Source: a bacterium (lineage in GTDB: Bacteria > JAMCPX01). From it: a stretch of 5,687 nucleotides of DNA. Positions 1 to 5,687 of the stretch are shown here, piece by piece; the first letter of the stretch is position 1, and the number at the start of each line of letters is the position of its first letter. The stretch covers positions 1-5,687 of the forward strand of contig JAKAHI010000105.1 in NCBI GenBank assembly GCA_021815065.1. The letters run 5' to 3'. The notes below the pieces were generated by a model. The model did no database searches. It was given only the letters and a program-made list of their open reading frames with translations, and was not told the DNA's origin. Made by a program: the position numbers and the translations under genes.

Positions 1-1187
1 AACACAAGGAATATGCCGGTAAACGGCGCATGGGTAAGCGAGGCAAGGAATGCCGCCATGCCGAGAATTGCATACATACCTATTGACACGGGATGCCCCG
101 GAAAAACAAATCCGAATATATAACCGATGGTTCCGCCGAGCATTGCACCCGTATAAAGAGATGGAGCATAAATGCCTCCGGGTAAGCCTGAACCAATGGT
201 TATGGCTGTGCCGAAAAATTTTGCCGCAAACAGAAATATTATCAGGGAAAAACTGAGCTTACCGAGGAGCGCCATTTTTATAACAGGATAGCCGTTGCCC
301 AGAGACATAGGCAGGAGAACGCCGATACATCCTATGATAATACTGCCTATCAATGGCTTTGTTAACGGGTTTGCCTTTATGCGCTTAAAATAATCCGCTG
401 CCTTAAAAAACCATTTCTCGAACAACACCGAGAAGACACCGACAAAAAGCCCGAGGGATATATACCCGATAAAAGCGTAGATACTGGAATATTCATACAG
501 TGGGGCACCAAGCATGGGATTGTTTCCCATGAATGCCCTGGTGACGAGTGTTCCCGATACAGCGGATATGACAATCACACTGAGCGATGTCAGTTCATAC
601 TCTCCGAGCAGAACGATCTCTATGGCAAAAAATACCCCGGTAATCGGCGCATTGAAAATAGATGCAATGCCTGCCGCAGTGCCGCTTGCTATCAGAAGCT
701 TCCTTCTTTTCCTGTTTTCCTCTTTCATGATGGTGGAAAACAAGGAACCAAAGCCTCCGCCTATCTGTGCAATCGGACCCTCGACACCAGCCATGTTCCC
801 TGTTCCAATGATGATGGGTGTAAAGAGTAAAAGATAGAGTATTCTTTTGGGGTCAAGCCGTGCCTCCTTATTGTTCACGTTGACGATGAAATCCGGGAAA
901 CTATATCCCATGGGTTGATCTTTAAAAAAAAGCGATTTCACTACAATATAGAATAAAGCACCGGTTAACGGCAGGAATAGTACGATCAGATTTTTAAACG
1001 TGAATAGCTGTGCTGCGTCCCATCCGCCCGTATGGGTTGAATAGAGAAAGTGCTCGATTAAACTTTCTGTCTTTATGATGAAGGTGCTGGAGAATCCTGC
1101 AAGGACACCGATAATCACGGCGAGGATAATGTCCCTCGTTGTACCTGTTATAATCTGATTATACCATGATTTTAATGTATCGAGCAT
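1..1187 (-). CDS. ClC-family chloride channel/transporter, 3' end cut by window edge
   Basis: Inner-membrane anion channel or transporter of the ClC family. 395 residues are readable from ATG 1187; the frame stays open to the left edge, so the C-terminus is missing. An in-frame TAA four codons upstream fixes this start as the first possible ATG; no clear Shine-Dalgarno is seen. Family motifs appear in order: a degenerate selectivity motif GYSFP (residues 94-98), GVEGP (134-138) with the gating glutamate E136, FNAP (178-181), AIE (188-190), GGIYAP (337-342) and HAPFTG (386-391). The many hydrophobic stretches fit the membrane fold. Against E. coli ClC-ec1 (numbering from memory) a constant offset of 12 aligns E148 with E136, S107 with Y95 and the proton glutamate E203 with I191. 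The Ile argues against tight proton coupling, so a passive channel is possible. The gene lies 30 bp after the trehalose fusion gene, probably in the same operon. Family assignment is very secure; ion selectivity and mechanism are inference. Confidence 0.95.
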   Translation of the reverse strand, partial: MLDTLKSWYNQIITGTTRDIILAVIIGVLAGFSSTFIIKTESLIEHFLYSTHTGGWDAAQLFTFKNLIVLFLPLTGALFYIVVKSLFFKDQPMGYSFPDFIVNVNNKEARLDPKRILYLLLFTPIIIGTGNMAGVEGPIAQIGGGFGSLFSTIMKEENRKRRKLLIASGTAAGIASIFNAPITGVFFAIEIVLLGEYELTSLSVIVISAVSGTLVTRAFMGNNPMLGAPLYEYSSIYAFIGYISLGLFVGVFSVLFEKWFFKAADYFKRIKANPLTKPLIGSIIIGCIGVLLPMSLGNGYPVIKMALLGKLSFSLIIFLFAAKFFGTAITIGSGLPGGIYAPSLYTGAMLGGTIGYIFGFVFPGHPVSIGMYAILGMAAFLASLTHAPFTGIFLV

Positions 1188-1217
1188 GCTGTTTCTTTAT
1201 ATATTAAATTTTTACAT

Positions 1218-3398
1218 TTATACAATGGTATCTTTATTTGAAGCCTGGCCTCCTGTCCTGATGTGTTCCGCGATCCACTCCAGAAACGTTTCTACGTCTG
1301 ATTGTGATTCAAGGTAACACGATGCATTGCTGTTTTTACCTATACTAATGGAAGTGCCTGTTTGGTTTATTACCTTAAATGCATCGTCATCGGTAGTATC
1401 ATCGCCGATATAAATGGGCATTTTCCCTGCCCCAAAGTTTTTGAGTATCCATACGACAGCGTCCCCTTTATTCCATGCATTGAGGGGCCTTACCTCGAAC
1501 ACCTTATTGCCTTCGGTTATCTTCAACCTGTCTTTATAACTATCGGCAACAGCACGGAAGCTCTCCGTCATGTTTTCCCTGTCCTGCTGTTTTACGTTCC
1601 TAAAATGAATACTGATGGTCATAGTCTTATCTTCTATCATAACACCGCCTATGCCCATCAATGCCGTCGATATTTTTTCTGTGAATTCGTGTAACAGTCC
1701 GGCATCGGAAGGTTCGTAACCTTTGGTGACTATGGTTCTGCCGTCCCATATTTCTGCACCATGGTTTCCAGCATAGATAATATCTTTTATAGTTACCCTG
1801 CCCATGACGTCGGCAAGAGCCCTGCCGCTTATAATCGCTACCGGATACTTCGATTTCAGCCTGTTGAGCATAGCGCGAATGCGTTCATCCAGTACTGCGG
1901 CCTGGGGTGTATCTACGATGGGTGTAAGCGTGCCGTCATAATCGAAAAACAGGAACACACCGTTTGATGCACCTTGTACGGACGAATGACATTCCCCGAG
2001 CGCCCCGATAAAATCGTCTGTCCATCTCCTGAGGTTATTAATTTTAACATGTTCGCGCAGTGCCCTCATCCTGCTCCTCTTTTCTTCGACAGGCATAAGC
2101 AGGGCTTTCTTGATAGTTTCGGCAAAGGTCTCTATGTCGTAAGGATTCAAAGGCAACGCCCCGGTGAGTTCCTCCGATGCACCGGCAAATTCGCTGAGTA
2201 TGATAACACCTTTTTCATCTACCTGAGATGCGATGTATTCTTTTGCGACAAGGTTCATGCCGTCGTATATAGAGCTTATGATGGCAACATCCGCTATACG
2301 GTAATACAGAGCGAGGTCTTTATGCTCTATCTTCGCCGTAATGTATGCAATGGGCTTCCATGTACCTGTCGAGTATTTATTATTGATCCTGTTTATAAAT
2401 TCTTCCACGGATTTCTTATAACTTATATACGGTTCGCTTAACCGTGTCGGCACCGCAATCTGGATAAAGGTAAATTTTCCTATAAAGCTGTGATATTTGT
2501 CAAAAAAAAGATCGATTGCCTGAAGTCTTTTCAATAATGCCTTTGTATATTCCAGCCTGTCGACGCCTATACCGGTATATCCATCCTTTATACCGAGTTG
2601 CGTCCTTAAGTGGTTTATTGAATGTTGTTTTTTGGAGAGAGCCATGGAACTGAAGCTGTCAAAGTCGACACTTATAGGAAATGATTCTAACCGGGTCATG
2701 TGCCCGTGATAGAAGACGGATGCGCTTTCATAATCGATATCCGCATTTAAACCTTCCCTGGCACAATTCATAAAGTTTTTAACGAACAATGGTATCTGAA
2801 AGCCTATGAGATCGTTTGCCAGCAATCCTTCGAGTATATCCTTGGCCTGCGGCAATATCCTGAATGTACTCCAGTCCGGCCAGGGAATGTGCCAGAAATG
2901 TCCGGTTGTTACCGAAGGGAGCGTCTCTTTGATAAACAGAGGAACAAGACATAGATGATAATCGTGTATCCATACGGCGGTATCGGTGGTATCCTGTTCC
3001 ATTTGTTCAATCACGGCATCTGCAAATTTCCGGTTTACCTTTTTGTAGAAATCCCAGTACTGCTTTTTATAGTAAACCCTGTCCAGGGTCAGGTGTGATA
3101 ACGGCCAGAGGACCCGGTTGGAATATCCTGCATAATAGTTGTCCACCTCGTTTTGATTGAGCCACACCCTCTTCAGCGTGTATGAGGGGCCGGATTGAGG
3201 AACGGAGACACAGTTACGCCCGTCTACAACCCCTCTGTCCCCGCTGCCGCTTCCCCATGCTATCCATGTTCCATTCAGATTTTTCAGGACATTGTCAAGC
3301 GCCGAGGTAAGTCCTCCAGCGGGTTTTTCCAAACTGATCGTGTTTCCTGTTTTTTTGTGTATATAGGGCTCTCTGTTGGAAACCACTATCAGTTTCAT
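1218..3398 (-). CDS. Bifunctional trehalose-6-phosphate synthase/phosphatase (OtsA-OtsB fusion)
   Basis: Cytosolic two-domain enzyme. The N-terminal GT20 domain (about residues 2-465) transfers glucose from a nucleotide sugar to glucose-6-phosphate; the C-terminal HAD phosphatase (about 480-715) releases trehalose. GT20 motifs, numbered from ATG 3398: VSNR (R9), AGGL (27-30), HDYHL (145-149), H170 in the HIPWP motif, VDRLEYTK (R281, K286) and DGMNLVAKE (D379, N382, E387). These match the phosphate- and nucleotide-binding residues of E. coli OtsA. HAD motifs: DYDGTLTP (nucleophile D486, acid/base D488), SGR (524-526), GNHG (544-547), K644 and GDDTTDDDAF (665-674). Both sites look intact, and 726 residues is about OtsA plus OtsB. 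The reading frame extends to ATG 3413 (731 aa), but that codon has no properly spaced ribosome site, whereas ATG 3398 has GGGG five bases upstream and gives the family's usual N-terminus; ATG 3401 is also possible. Nucleotide-donor preference cannot be read from the sequence. Confidence 0.95.
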   Translation of the reverse strand: MKLIVVSNREPYIHKKTGNTISLEKPAGGLTSALDNVLKNLNGTWIAWGSGSGDRGVVDGRNCVSVPQSGPSYTLKRVWLNQNEVDNYYAGYSNRVLWPLSHLTLDRVYYKKQYWDFYKKVNRKFADAVIEQMEQDTTDTAVWIHDYHLCLVPLFIKETLPSVTTGHFWHIPWPDWSTFRILPQAKDILEGLLANDLIGFQIPLFVKNFMNCAREGLNADIDYESASVFYHGHMTRLESFPISVDFDSFSSMALSKKQHSINHLRTQLGIKDGYTGIGVDRLEYTKALLKRLQAIDLFFDKYHSFIGKFTFIQIAVPTRLSEPYISYKKSVEEFINRINNKYSTGTWKPIAYITAKIEHKDLALYYRIADVAIISSIYDGMNLVAKEYIASQVDEKGVIILSEFAGASEELTGALPLNPYDIETFAETIKKALLMPVEEKRSRMRALREHVKINNLRRWTDDFIGALGECHSSVQGASNGVFLFFDYDGTLTPIVDTPQAAVLDERIRAMLNRLKSKYPVAIISGRALADVMGRVTIKDIIYAGNHGAEIWDGRTIVTKGYEPSDAGLLHEFTEKISTALMGIGGVMIEDKTMTISIHFRNVKQQDRENMTESFRAVADSYKDRLKITEGNKVFEVRPLNAWNKGDAVVWILKNFGAGKMPIYIGDDTTDDDAFKVINQTGTSISIGKNSNASCYLESQSDVETFLEWIAEHIRTGGQASNKDTIV

Positions 3399-3403
3399 CA
3401 TAA

Positions 3404-3407
3404 CCCC
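3404..3407 (-). promoter_or_regulatory. Ribosome binding site deciding the otsA-otsB fusion start
   Basis: GGGG on the minus strand is five bases before ATG 3398, two before ATG 3401, and downstream of ATG 3413. It therefore favours translation from 3398 (or 3401), which also yields an N-terminus of the length usual for GT20 enzymes. Confidence 0.45.
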
Positions 3408-3419
3408 ATACATCCCATC

Positions 3420-4637
3420 TCATAATTCCATGACACGTTTGGATTTATTGAGCATTGCATACCAGACGAACAGGTAGTCACGTATCTGCCGTGTGATAAG
3501 AAAATGATTGCGCACATACTGTCTTGCATTTTCGCCCATTTTGCTTGCCATATCGGGGTTGTTTAGTATCCGCCGGATCCTGAAGGCGGATCCTTCTTCC
3601 GAGTTTACAAGAAATCCGGTAACGCCATCGATGATCTGTGTAGGAATACCGCCTACATTACCTCCGATAACCGGTTTGCCTTTCCACATTGCCTCGGTAA
3701 CCGTCAGTCCAAAACCCTCTTTCAGGGACTTCTGCAGCACAACGGTTGCCATTCTCTGAAGGGCGTTTATATCTTTATCTCTAAACGCCGGCAGCAGCAG
3801 GATGTGGATATCCGGATCGCTGCCGGCAAACTCTGTCACCTCACGGATCACTGCTTCTCCCTCGGGATCATCCGTTGCAGAACTGCCGGCAAGCACCAGT
3901 CTGCAGTCGTTATATTTTTTTACCATTCTGTATGCCCGGATAACACCCTTGGGGTCTTTAAACCGGTCAAACCTTGAAACCTGCAATATTATAGGTTTAT
4001 CCAGAGGAATTTTAAACCTGCTTGCCACCTCATTGATCTCATCTGCCGTCAGATCATTGTTCTTCTCGCTCAGCGGGTCTATCGTCGGCGTTATGATGAA
4101 TTCATCCAAAGGCATTTGTTTTGCAAACTTTGACACCGAAAAAATCGCTGCGTCATATTTGCCCGCATAAGCGGATATCCTGTTCCAAACCTCCTCGACC
4201 GGATTGGCCACATCGATATGACATCTCCATATCCATAGCCCCTTGTCCCTGAATTTTATTAAGGGTACAGGCTGCGGATCGTGTATAAATACTACATCGG
4301 CATTTAAATCCAGTGTTTTTGCATTCTTCTCGTTGATAGCTTCATGATACTTCCACATGTCGTCCGTAAACTCTTCAGGCAGCCCCTGTAGACTGTTGTG
4401 GATCTTTTTTGTTATGGTAAAGAACCTTTGATCCCCCTGAATAACCTCCCATCTTACCACGATTCCAAGCTTGCTCAACAACGGGGTCATCCTGCCGAGT
4501 ATCTCGGCTACACCGCCGCCTTCCTTGGTAGAGTTTATATGAAGGAATTGCTTGGACGAAAGTTTGTCTGCAAGCCTGGAGATAAGCTGGAGGTCCGATT
4601 TTGGAGATATGCCCGAGTAATCCGACAGTTGTAACAT
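3420..4637 (-). CDS. treT: Trehalose glycosyltransferring synthase, TreT-type GT4 enzyme
   Basis: Predicted cytosolic retaining glycosyltransferase (GT-B fold, family GT4) that makes trehalose from a nucleoside-diphosphate glucose and free glucose in one reversible step. The 405 residues match the usual length of archaeal and bacterial TreT (about 410). The N-terminal half has HINST (33-37) and GGGVAE (40-45), the TreT/trehalose-phosphorylase loop, then HDPQP (119-123) and RCHID (138-142). The C-terminal half has SRFDRFKDP (221-229) with phosphate-binding R222 and K227, and the GT4 E-x7-E pair E307 and E315 in KEGFGLTVTE, followed by GGNVGGIP (325-332). No signal peptide or membrane segment is seen. 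Its ATG directly follows the TAG of the upstream gene, and GGAG lies nine bases upstream inside that gene, so translation is probably coupled. The fusion gene follows within a few bases. A trehalose phosphorylase of the same fold is the main alternative, but those enzymes are usually much longer. Direction in vivo (synthesis or breakdown) is unknown. Confidence 0.88.
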   Translation of the reverse strand: MLQLSDYSGISPKSDLQLISRLADKLSSKQFLHINSTKEGGGVAEILGRMTPLLSKLGIVVRWEVIQGDQRFFTITKKIHNSLQGLPEEFTDDMWKYHEAINEKNAKTLDLNADVVFIHDPQPVPLIKFRDKGLWIWRCHIDVANPVEEVWNRISAYAGKYDAAIFSVSKFAKQMPLDEFIITPTIDPLSEKNNDLTADEINEVASRFKIPLDKPIILQVSRFDRFKDPKGVIRAYRMVKKYNDCRLVLAGSSATDDPEGEAVIREVTEFAGSDPDIHILLLPAFRDKDINALQRMATVVLQKSLKEGFGLTVTEAMWKGKPVIGGNVGGIPTQIIDGVTGFLVNSEEGSAFRIRRILNNPDMASKMGENARQYVRNHFLITRQIRDYLFVWYAMLNKSKRVMEL

Positions 4638-5291
4638 CTAAAGCGTCTCCATGTCCTTTTGTACCTTCTGTTCGACTATCTGAACGATGAGCCTTCTCAT
4701 GCCCTCAATGTCATACATAAAAGGGTCGATGTGCACGAGTTTTTCAGAAAGTTCTTTTTCATTTAAATCTTCTTTTAACCACAGGGAAAAATCGTCCGGT
4801 CCGTGCATGCCATGGATCCTTCCTTCGTAAAAATGGTAGTATATGGAACTGCTGTCCACATATTTTAAAGCCTGTAAAAATTCAGCAACATTATGGGCTA
4901 TAATCCCTGTTGGAAAAACAATAGTTGCCGATTCATTAAAATAAAATTCATTGCCTTTCATAGCAGGCCGTGGTTCAGGGAAATGTGCCAGGTAATCATC
5001 GATTACTCTTACTATTTCTTCTCTTAAAGCTGAAACCGCAGTAAAATCATACGGATCCACACTGGAAAGGTGCTCTGCAAGCGTATGTTCTTCCAGACTT
5101 TCGCCAACCCATTGGGAAAAGTCATTTGTATATTCAAGGATGTGTTCTTTTAAGAAATATTTATAGGTATGATGAAAGATAGACGCATCGCTTACTTCTT
5201 TGATACCGTGGAGCAGCTCTTTGATTGTACCTGCCCTCCTCTGTGCGGATTTCAGTATGTTTGTACATTGTTTAAAAATGAATGGTTTCAT
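4638..5291 (-). CDS. DUF5752-like protein with two tandem modules, function unknown
   Basis: Soluble, charged 217-residue protein with no signal peptide or membrane segment. I place it in the DUF5752 family from memory; no biochemical role is known to me. It is built from two copies of one module, about residues 4-103 and 116-213. The first 40 residues of each align without gaps at an offset of 112 (F4/F116, F6/F118, A20/A132, E25/E137, K31/K143, V33/V145, S37/S149). Each copy then has S-I-[FY]-x-H-x-Y (37-43; 149-155), DFSxW (57-61; 167-171) and a V/I-D-P tripeptide (78-80; 188-190), with 17 residues between the Trp and the Asp in both. The conserved His, Tyr, Trp and Asp could form a ligand site per module, which is speculation. 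It is the first gene after the promoter and its stop abuts the treT start, so it may act with TreT. The start ATG has AGGA eleven bases upstream. Confidence 0.85.
   Translation of the reverse strand: MKPFIFKQCTNILKSAQRRAGTIKELLHGIKEVSDASIFHHTYKYFLKEHILEYTNDFSQWVGESLEEHTLAEHLSSVDPYDFTAVSALREEIVRVIDDYLAHFPEPRPAMKGNEFYFNESATIVFPTGIIAHNVAEFLQALKYVDSSSIYYHFYEGRIHGMHGPDDFSLWLKEDLNEKELSEKLVHIDPFMYDIEGMRRLIVQIVEQKVQKDMETL
4647..4650 (-). promoter_or_regulatory. treT ribosome binding site inside the upstream gene
   Basis: GGAG on the minus strand lies within the last codons of the DUF5752 gene, nine bases before the treT ATG at 4637. It supports that start and, with the abutting TAG-ATG, indicates termination-reinitiation coupling of the two proteins. 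Confidence 0.65.
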
Positions 5292-5317
5292 TTAGCGGTG
5301 TATCCTGATTAATTTTT

Positions 5318-5346
5318 ATAATAACCACGGGAAACCGGTTTGGCAA
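5318..5346 (-). promoter_or_regulatory. Sigma70-type promoter for the DUF5752-treT-otsAB-clc operon
   Basis: On the minus strand, TTGCCA (5346-5341, one mismatch to the -35 consensus TTGACA) is followed by exactly 17 bases and TATTAT (5323-5318, one mismatch to the -10 consensus TATAAT). Transcription would start near 5311, giving a leader of about 20 bases that contains the AGGA ribosome site (5306-5303) of the DUF5752 gene. The upstream DNA is strongly AT-rich, as expected for an UP-like region. No other equally good promoter was noticed in the gaps between the downstream genes. Assumes a conventional housekeeping sigma factor. Confidence 0.6.
5332..5341. promoter_or_regulatory. Palindrome AAACCGGTTT inside the promoter spacer, possible operator
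   Basis: A perfect 10-bp palindrome lies between the -35 and -10 elements and touches the first base of the -35 box. A dimeric repressor bound here would block RNA polymerase. It is short, and no regulator gene is present in the window, so the operator role is inference only. Confidence 0.25.
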
Positions 5347-5358
5347 TAAAAAAATGAC

Positions 5359-5373
5359 CAAATAAAATATTTG
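5359..5373. repeat. AT-rich inverted repeat CAAATA-3-TATTTG upstream of the promoter
   Basis: Six-base perfect arms (5359-5364 and 5368-5373) are separated by AAA, about 13 bases upstream of the -35 box. The position would suit an activator site or UP-element DNA, but such repeats arise easily by chance in AT-rich sequence. Confidence 0.2.
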
Positions 5374-5413
5374 CTTAACAACTAAAAAATACAGGAACTG
5401 GGGAAATGCCTCC

Positions 5414-5441
5414 GCAGGGGCGGACCCGTGTCCGCCCCTGC
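5414..5441 (-). terminator. Perfect 12-bp GC-rich hairpin after the flavoprotein gene
   Basis: GCAGGGGCGGAC (5414-5425) and its exact complement GTCCGCCCCTGC (5430-5441) enclose a four-base loop. The hairpin begins four bases after the flavoprotein stop codon, where a terminator for that gene belongs. It lacks a classical U-tract: the minus-strand bases directly after the stem read GGAGGCATTTCC, and a run of six T comes only about 24 bases later (5384-5389). It could be a weak or Rho-assisted terminator, an mRNA 3'-end stabiliser, or a copy of a dispersed palindromic repeat; these are not exclusive. The structure itself is certain, its role is not. Confidence 0.5.
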
Positions 5442-5445
5442 ATCT

Positions 5446-5687
5446 TTACACACAGCACGAAAGCCCTGATATGTCCTTCACAAACGAGAGTGCGCTGGTT
5501 TTGATTGCTTCTGATAGAGTTGGAAAGATCGGCGTTGAGTCGATCACATCATAGATGGTGTTCTTGTTCTTTATAAGCAGCATTGCCTGTGCAATAAGTT
5601 CGCCTGCATTGGGTGCGAGTATATGCACGCCGAGTATCTGACCCGTCTTCGGGTGGACAGTCATCTTGATCAAACCTTCTGTCCTAT
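5446..5687 (-). CDS. Mercuric-reductase-like flavoprotein, C-terminal fragment only
   Basis: C-terminal 80 codons of a pyridine-nucleotide-disulfide oxidoreductase (FAD-, NAD(P)H-dependent); the 5' part lies beyond the right edge, and the ATG at 5673 is an internal methionine because the frame continues upstream. The fragment is the dimerisation domain: HPKTGQILGVHILAPNAGELI is recognisable as the family's conserved strand-helix segment, followed by FPTLSEAIK and an end of LSCCV with TAA at 5448. Two points favour mercuric reductase (MerA) over dihydrolipoamide dehydrogenase: the vicinal Cys-Cys near the C-terminus, as in the SCCAG ending of MerA, which passes Hg(II) to the active site; and Phe in place of the catalytic His of the HPTLSE motif. 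The active-site CxxxxC and any N-terminal metal-binding domain are outside the window, so real Hg(II) reduction cannot be confirmed. It is upstream of a hairpin and promoter and is probably not part of the trehalose operon. Confidence 0.85.
   Translation of the reverse strand, partial: RTEGLIKMTVHPKTGQILGVHILAPNAGELIAQAMLLIKNKNTIYDVIDSTPIFPTLSEAIKTSALSFVKDISGLSCCV

Noticed and set aside
50..256. Plus-strand 68-codon open frame near the left edge
   Set aside because: Antisense to the ClC GGIYAP and HAPFTG region, which reads through without a stop on the minus strand.
514..837. Plus-strand 107-codon open frame
   Set aside because: Lies wholly antisense to the ClC gene, which has clear family motifs through this stretch; the plus-strand product shows no recognisable domain.
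1188..1217. Possible separate promoter or terminator between the fusion gene and clc
   Set aside because: The 30-base gap is AT-rich with a TATAAA-like string and a TAAAT/ATTTA pair, but no convincing -35 element or GC stem is present.
1974..2441. Plus-strand 155-codon open frame, the longest on that strand
   Set aside because: Antisense to the well-conserved GT20 domain; Cys- and Phe-rich, domain-free translation typical of a shadow frame.
3399..3413. Upstream ATG (3413) as the start of the trehalose fusion gene
   Set aside because: GGG sits directly against the codon with no spacing, and it adds five residues beyond the family's normal N-terminus; ATG 3398 or 3401 is better supported.
3568..3591. 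Inverted repeat ATCCGCC / GGCGGAT with a 10-base loop
   Set aside because: Inside the treT coding sequence, only seven-base arms, no T-run; likely chance from codon use.
3802..4170. Plus-strand 122-codon open frame
   Set aside because: Antisense to the conserved treT C-terminal half; no motif and no reason to expect a gene.
5446..5673. A complete 75-residue gene starting at ATG 5673
   Set aside because: The same frame continues upstream to the window edge with family-like residues (RTEGLIK), so this is the end of a longer flavoprotein.

Overview
All recognisable genes in this window lie on the minus strand. Read in the direction of transcription (right to left), they are: the C-terminal end of a mercuric-reductase-like flavoprotein; a 154-bp intergenic gap with a strong GC-rich hairpin and a good sigma70-type promoter; a 217-residue protein that I place from memory in the DUF5752 family; a GT4 trehalose synthase of the TreT type; a bifunctional trehalose-6-phosphate synthase/phosphatase (OtsA-OtsB fusion); and a ClC-type anion channel/transporter cut off by the left edge of the window. 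I found no plus-strand gene, tRNA, rRNA, insertion sequence or CRISPR array.

Layout: 5446-5687 is the 3' end of a pyridine-nucleotide-disulfide oxidoreductase ending in a vicinal Cys-Cys pair. 5292-5445 holds the hairpin (5414-5441) and the promoter (5318-5346). 4638-5291 (DUF5752), 3420-4637 (treT), 1218-3398 (otsA-otsB fusion) and 1-1187 (clc) are closely packed. The first two abut (TAG followed directly by ATG), treT and the fusion are 6 to 21 bp apart depending on the start codon, and clc follows after 30 AT-rich bases without a terminator. They are probably one operon read from the single promoter.

How the genes fit together: the core is a trehalose locus that encodes two chemically different routes. 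TreT joins nucleotide-activated glucose to free glucose in one reversible step. The fusion protein joins nucleotide-glucose to glucose-6-phosphate and then removes the phosphate. Trehalose is a compatible solute, so an anion channel at the end of the operon suggests a role in osmotic or desiccation adjustment; that link is inference. The DUF5752 protein has no assigned function. It consists of two copies of one module of about 100 residues and is placed so that its translation would be coupled to treT, which makes it a candidate partner or regulator of TreT.

Organism: a bacterium of moderate GC content with frequent ATA isoleucine codons. The combination of a TreT-like enzyme, a TPS/TPP fusion, a DUF5752 protein and a dispersed-repeat-like GC-rich palindrome recalls Desulfobacterota, Nitrospirota or related mostly anaerobic lineages, but nothing here fixes the taxon.
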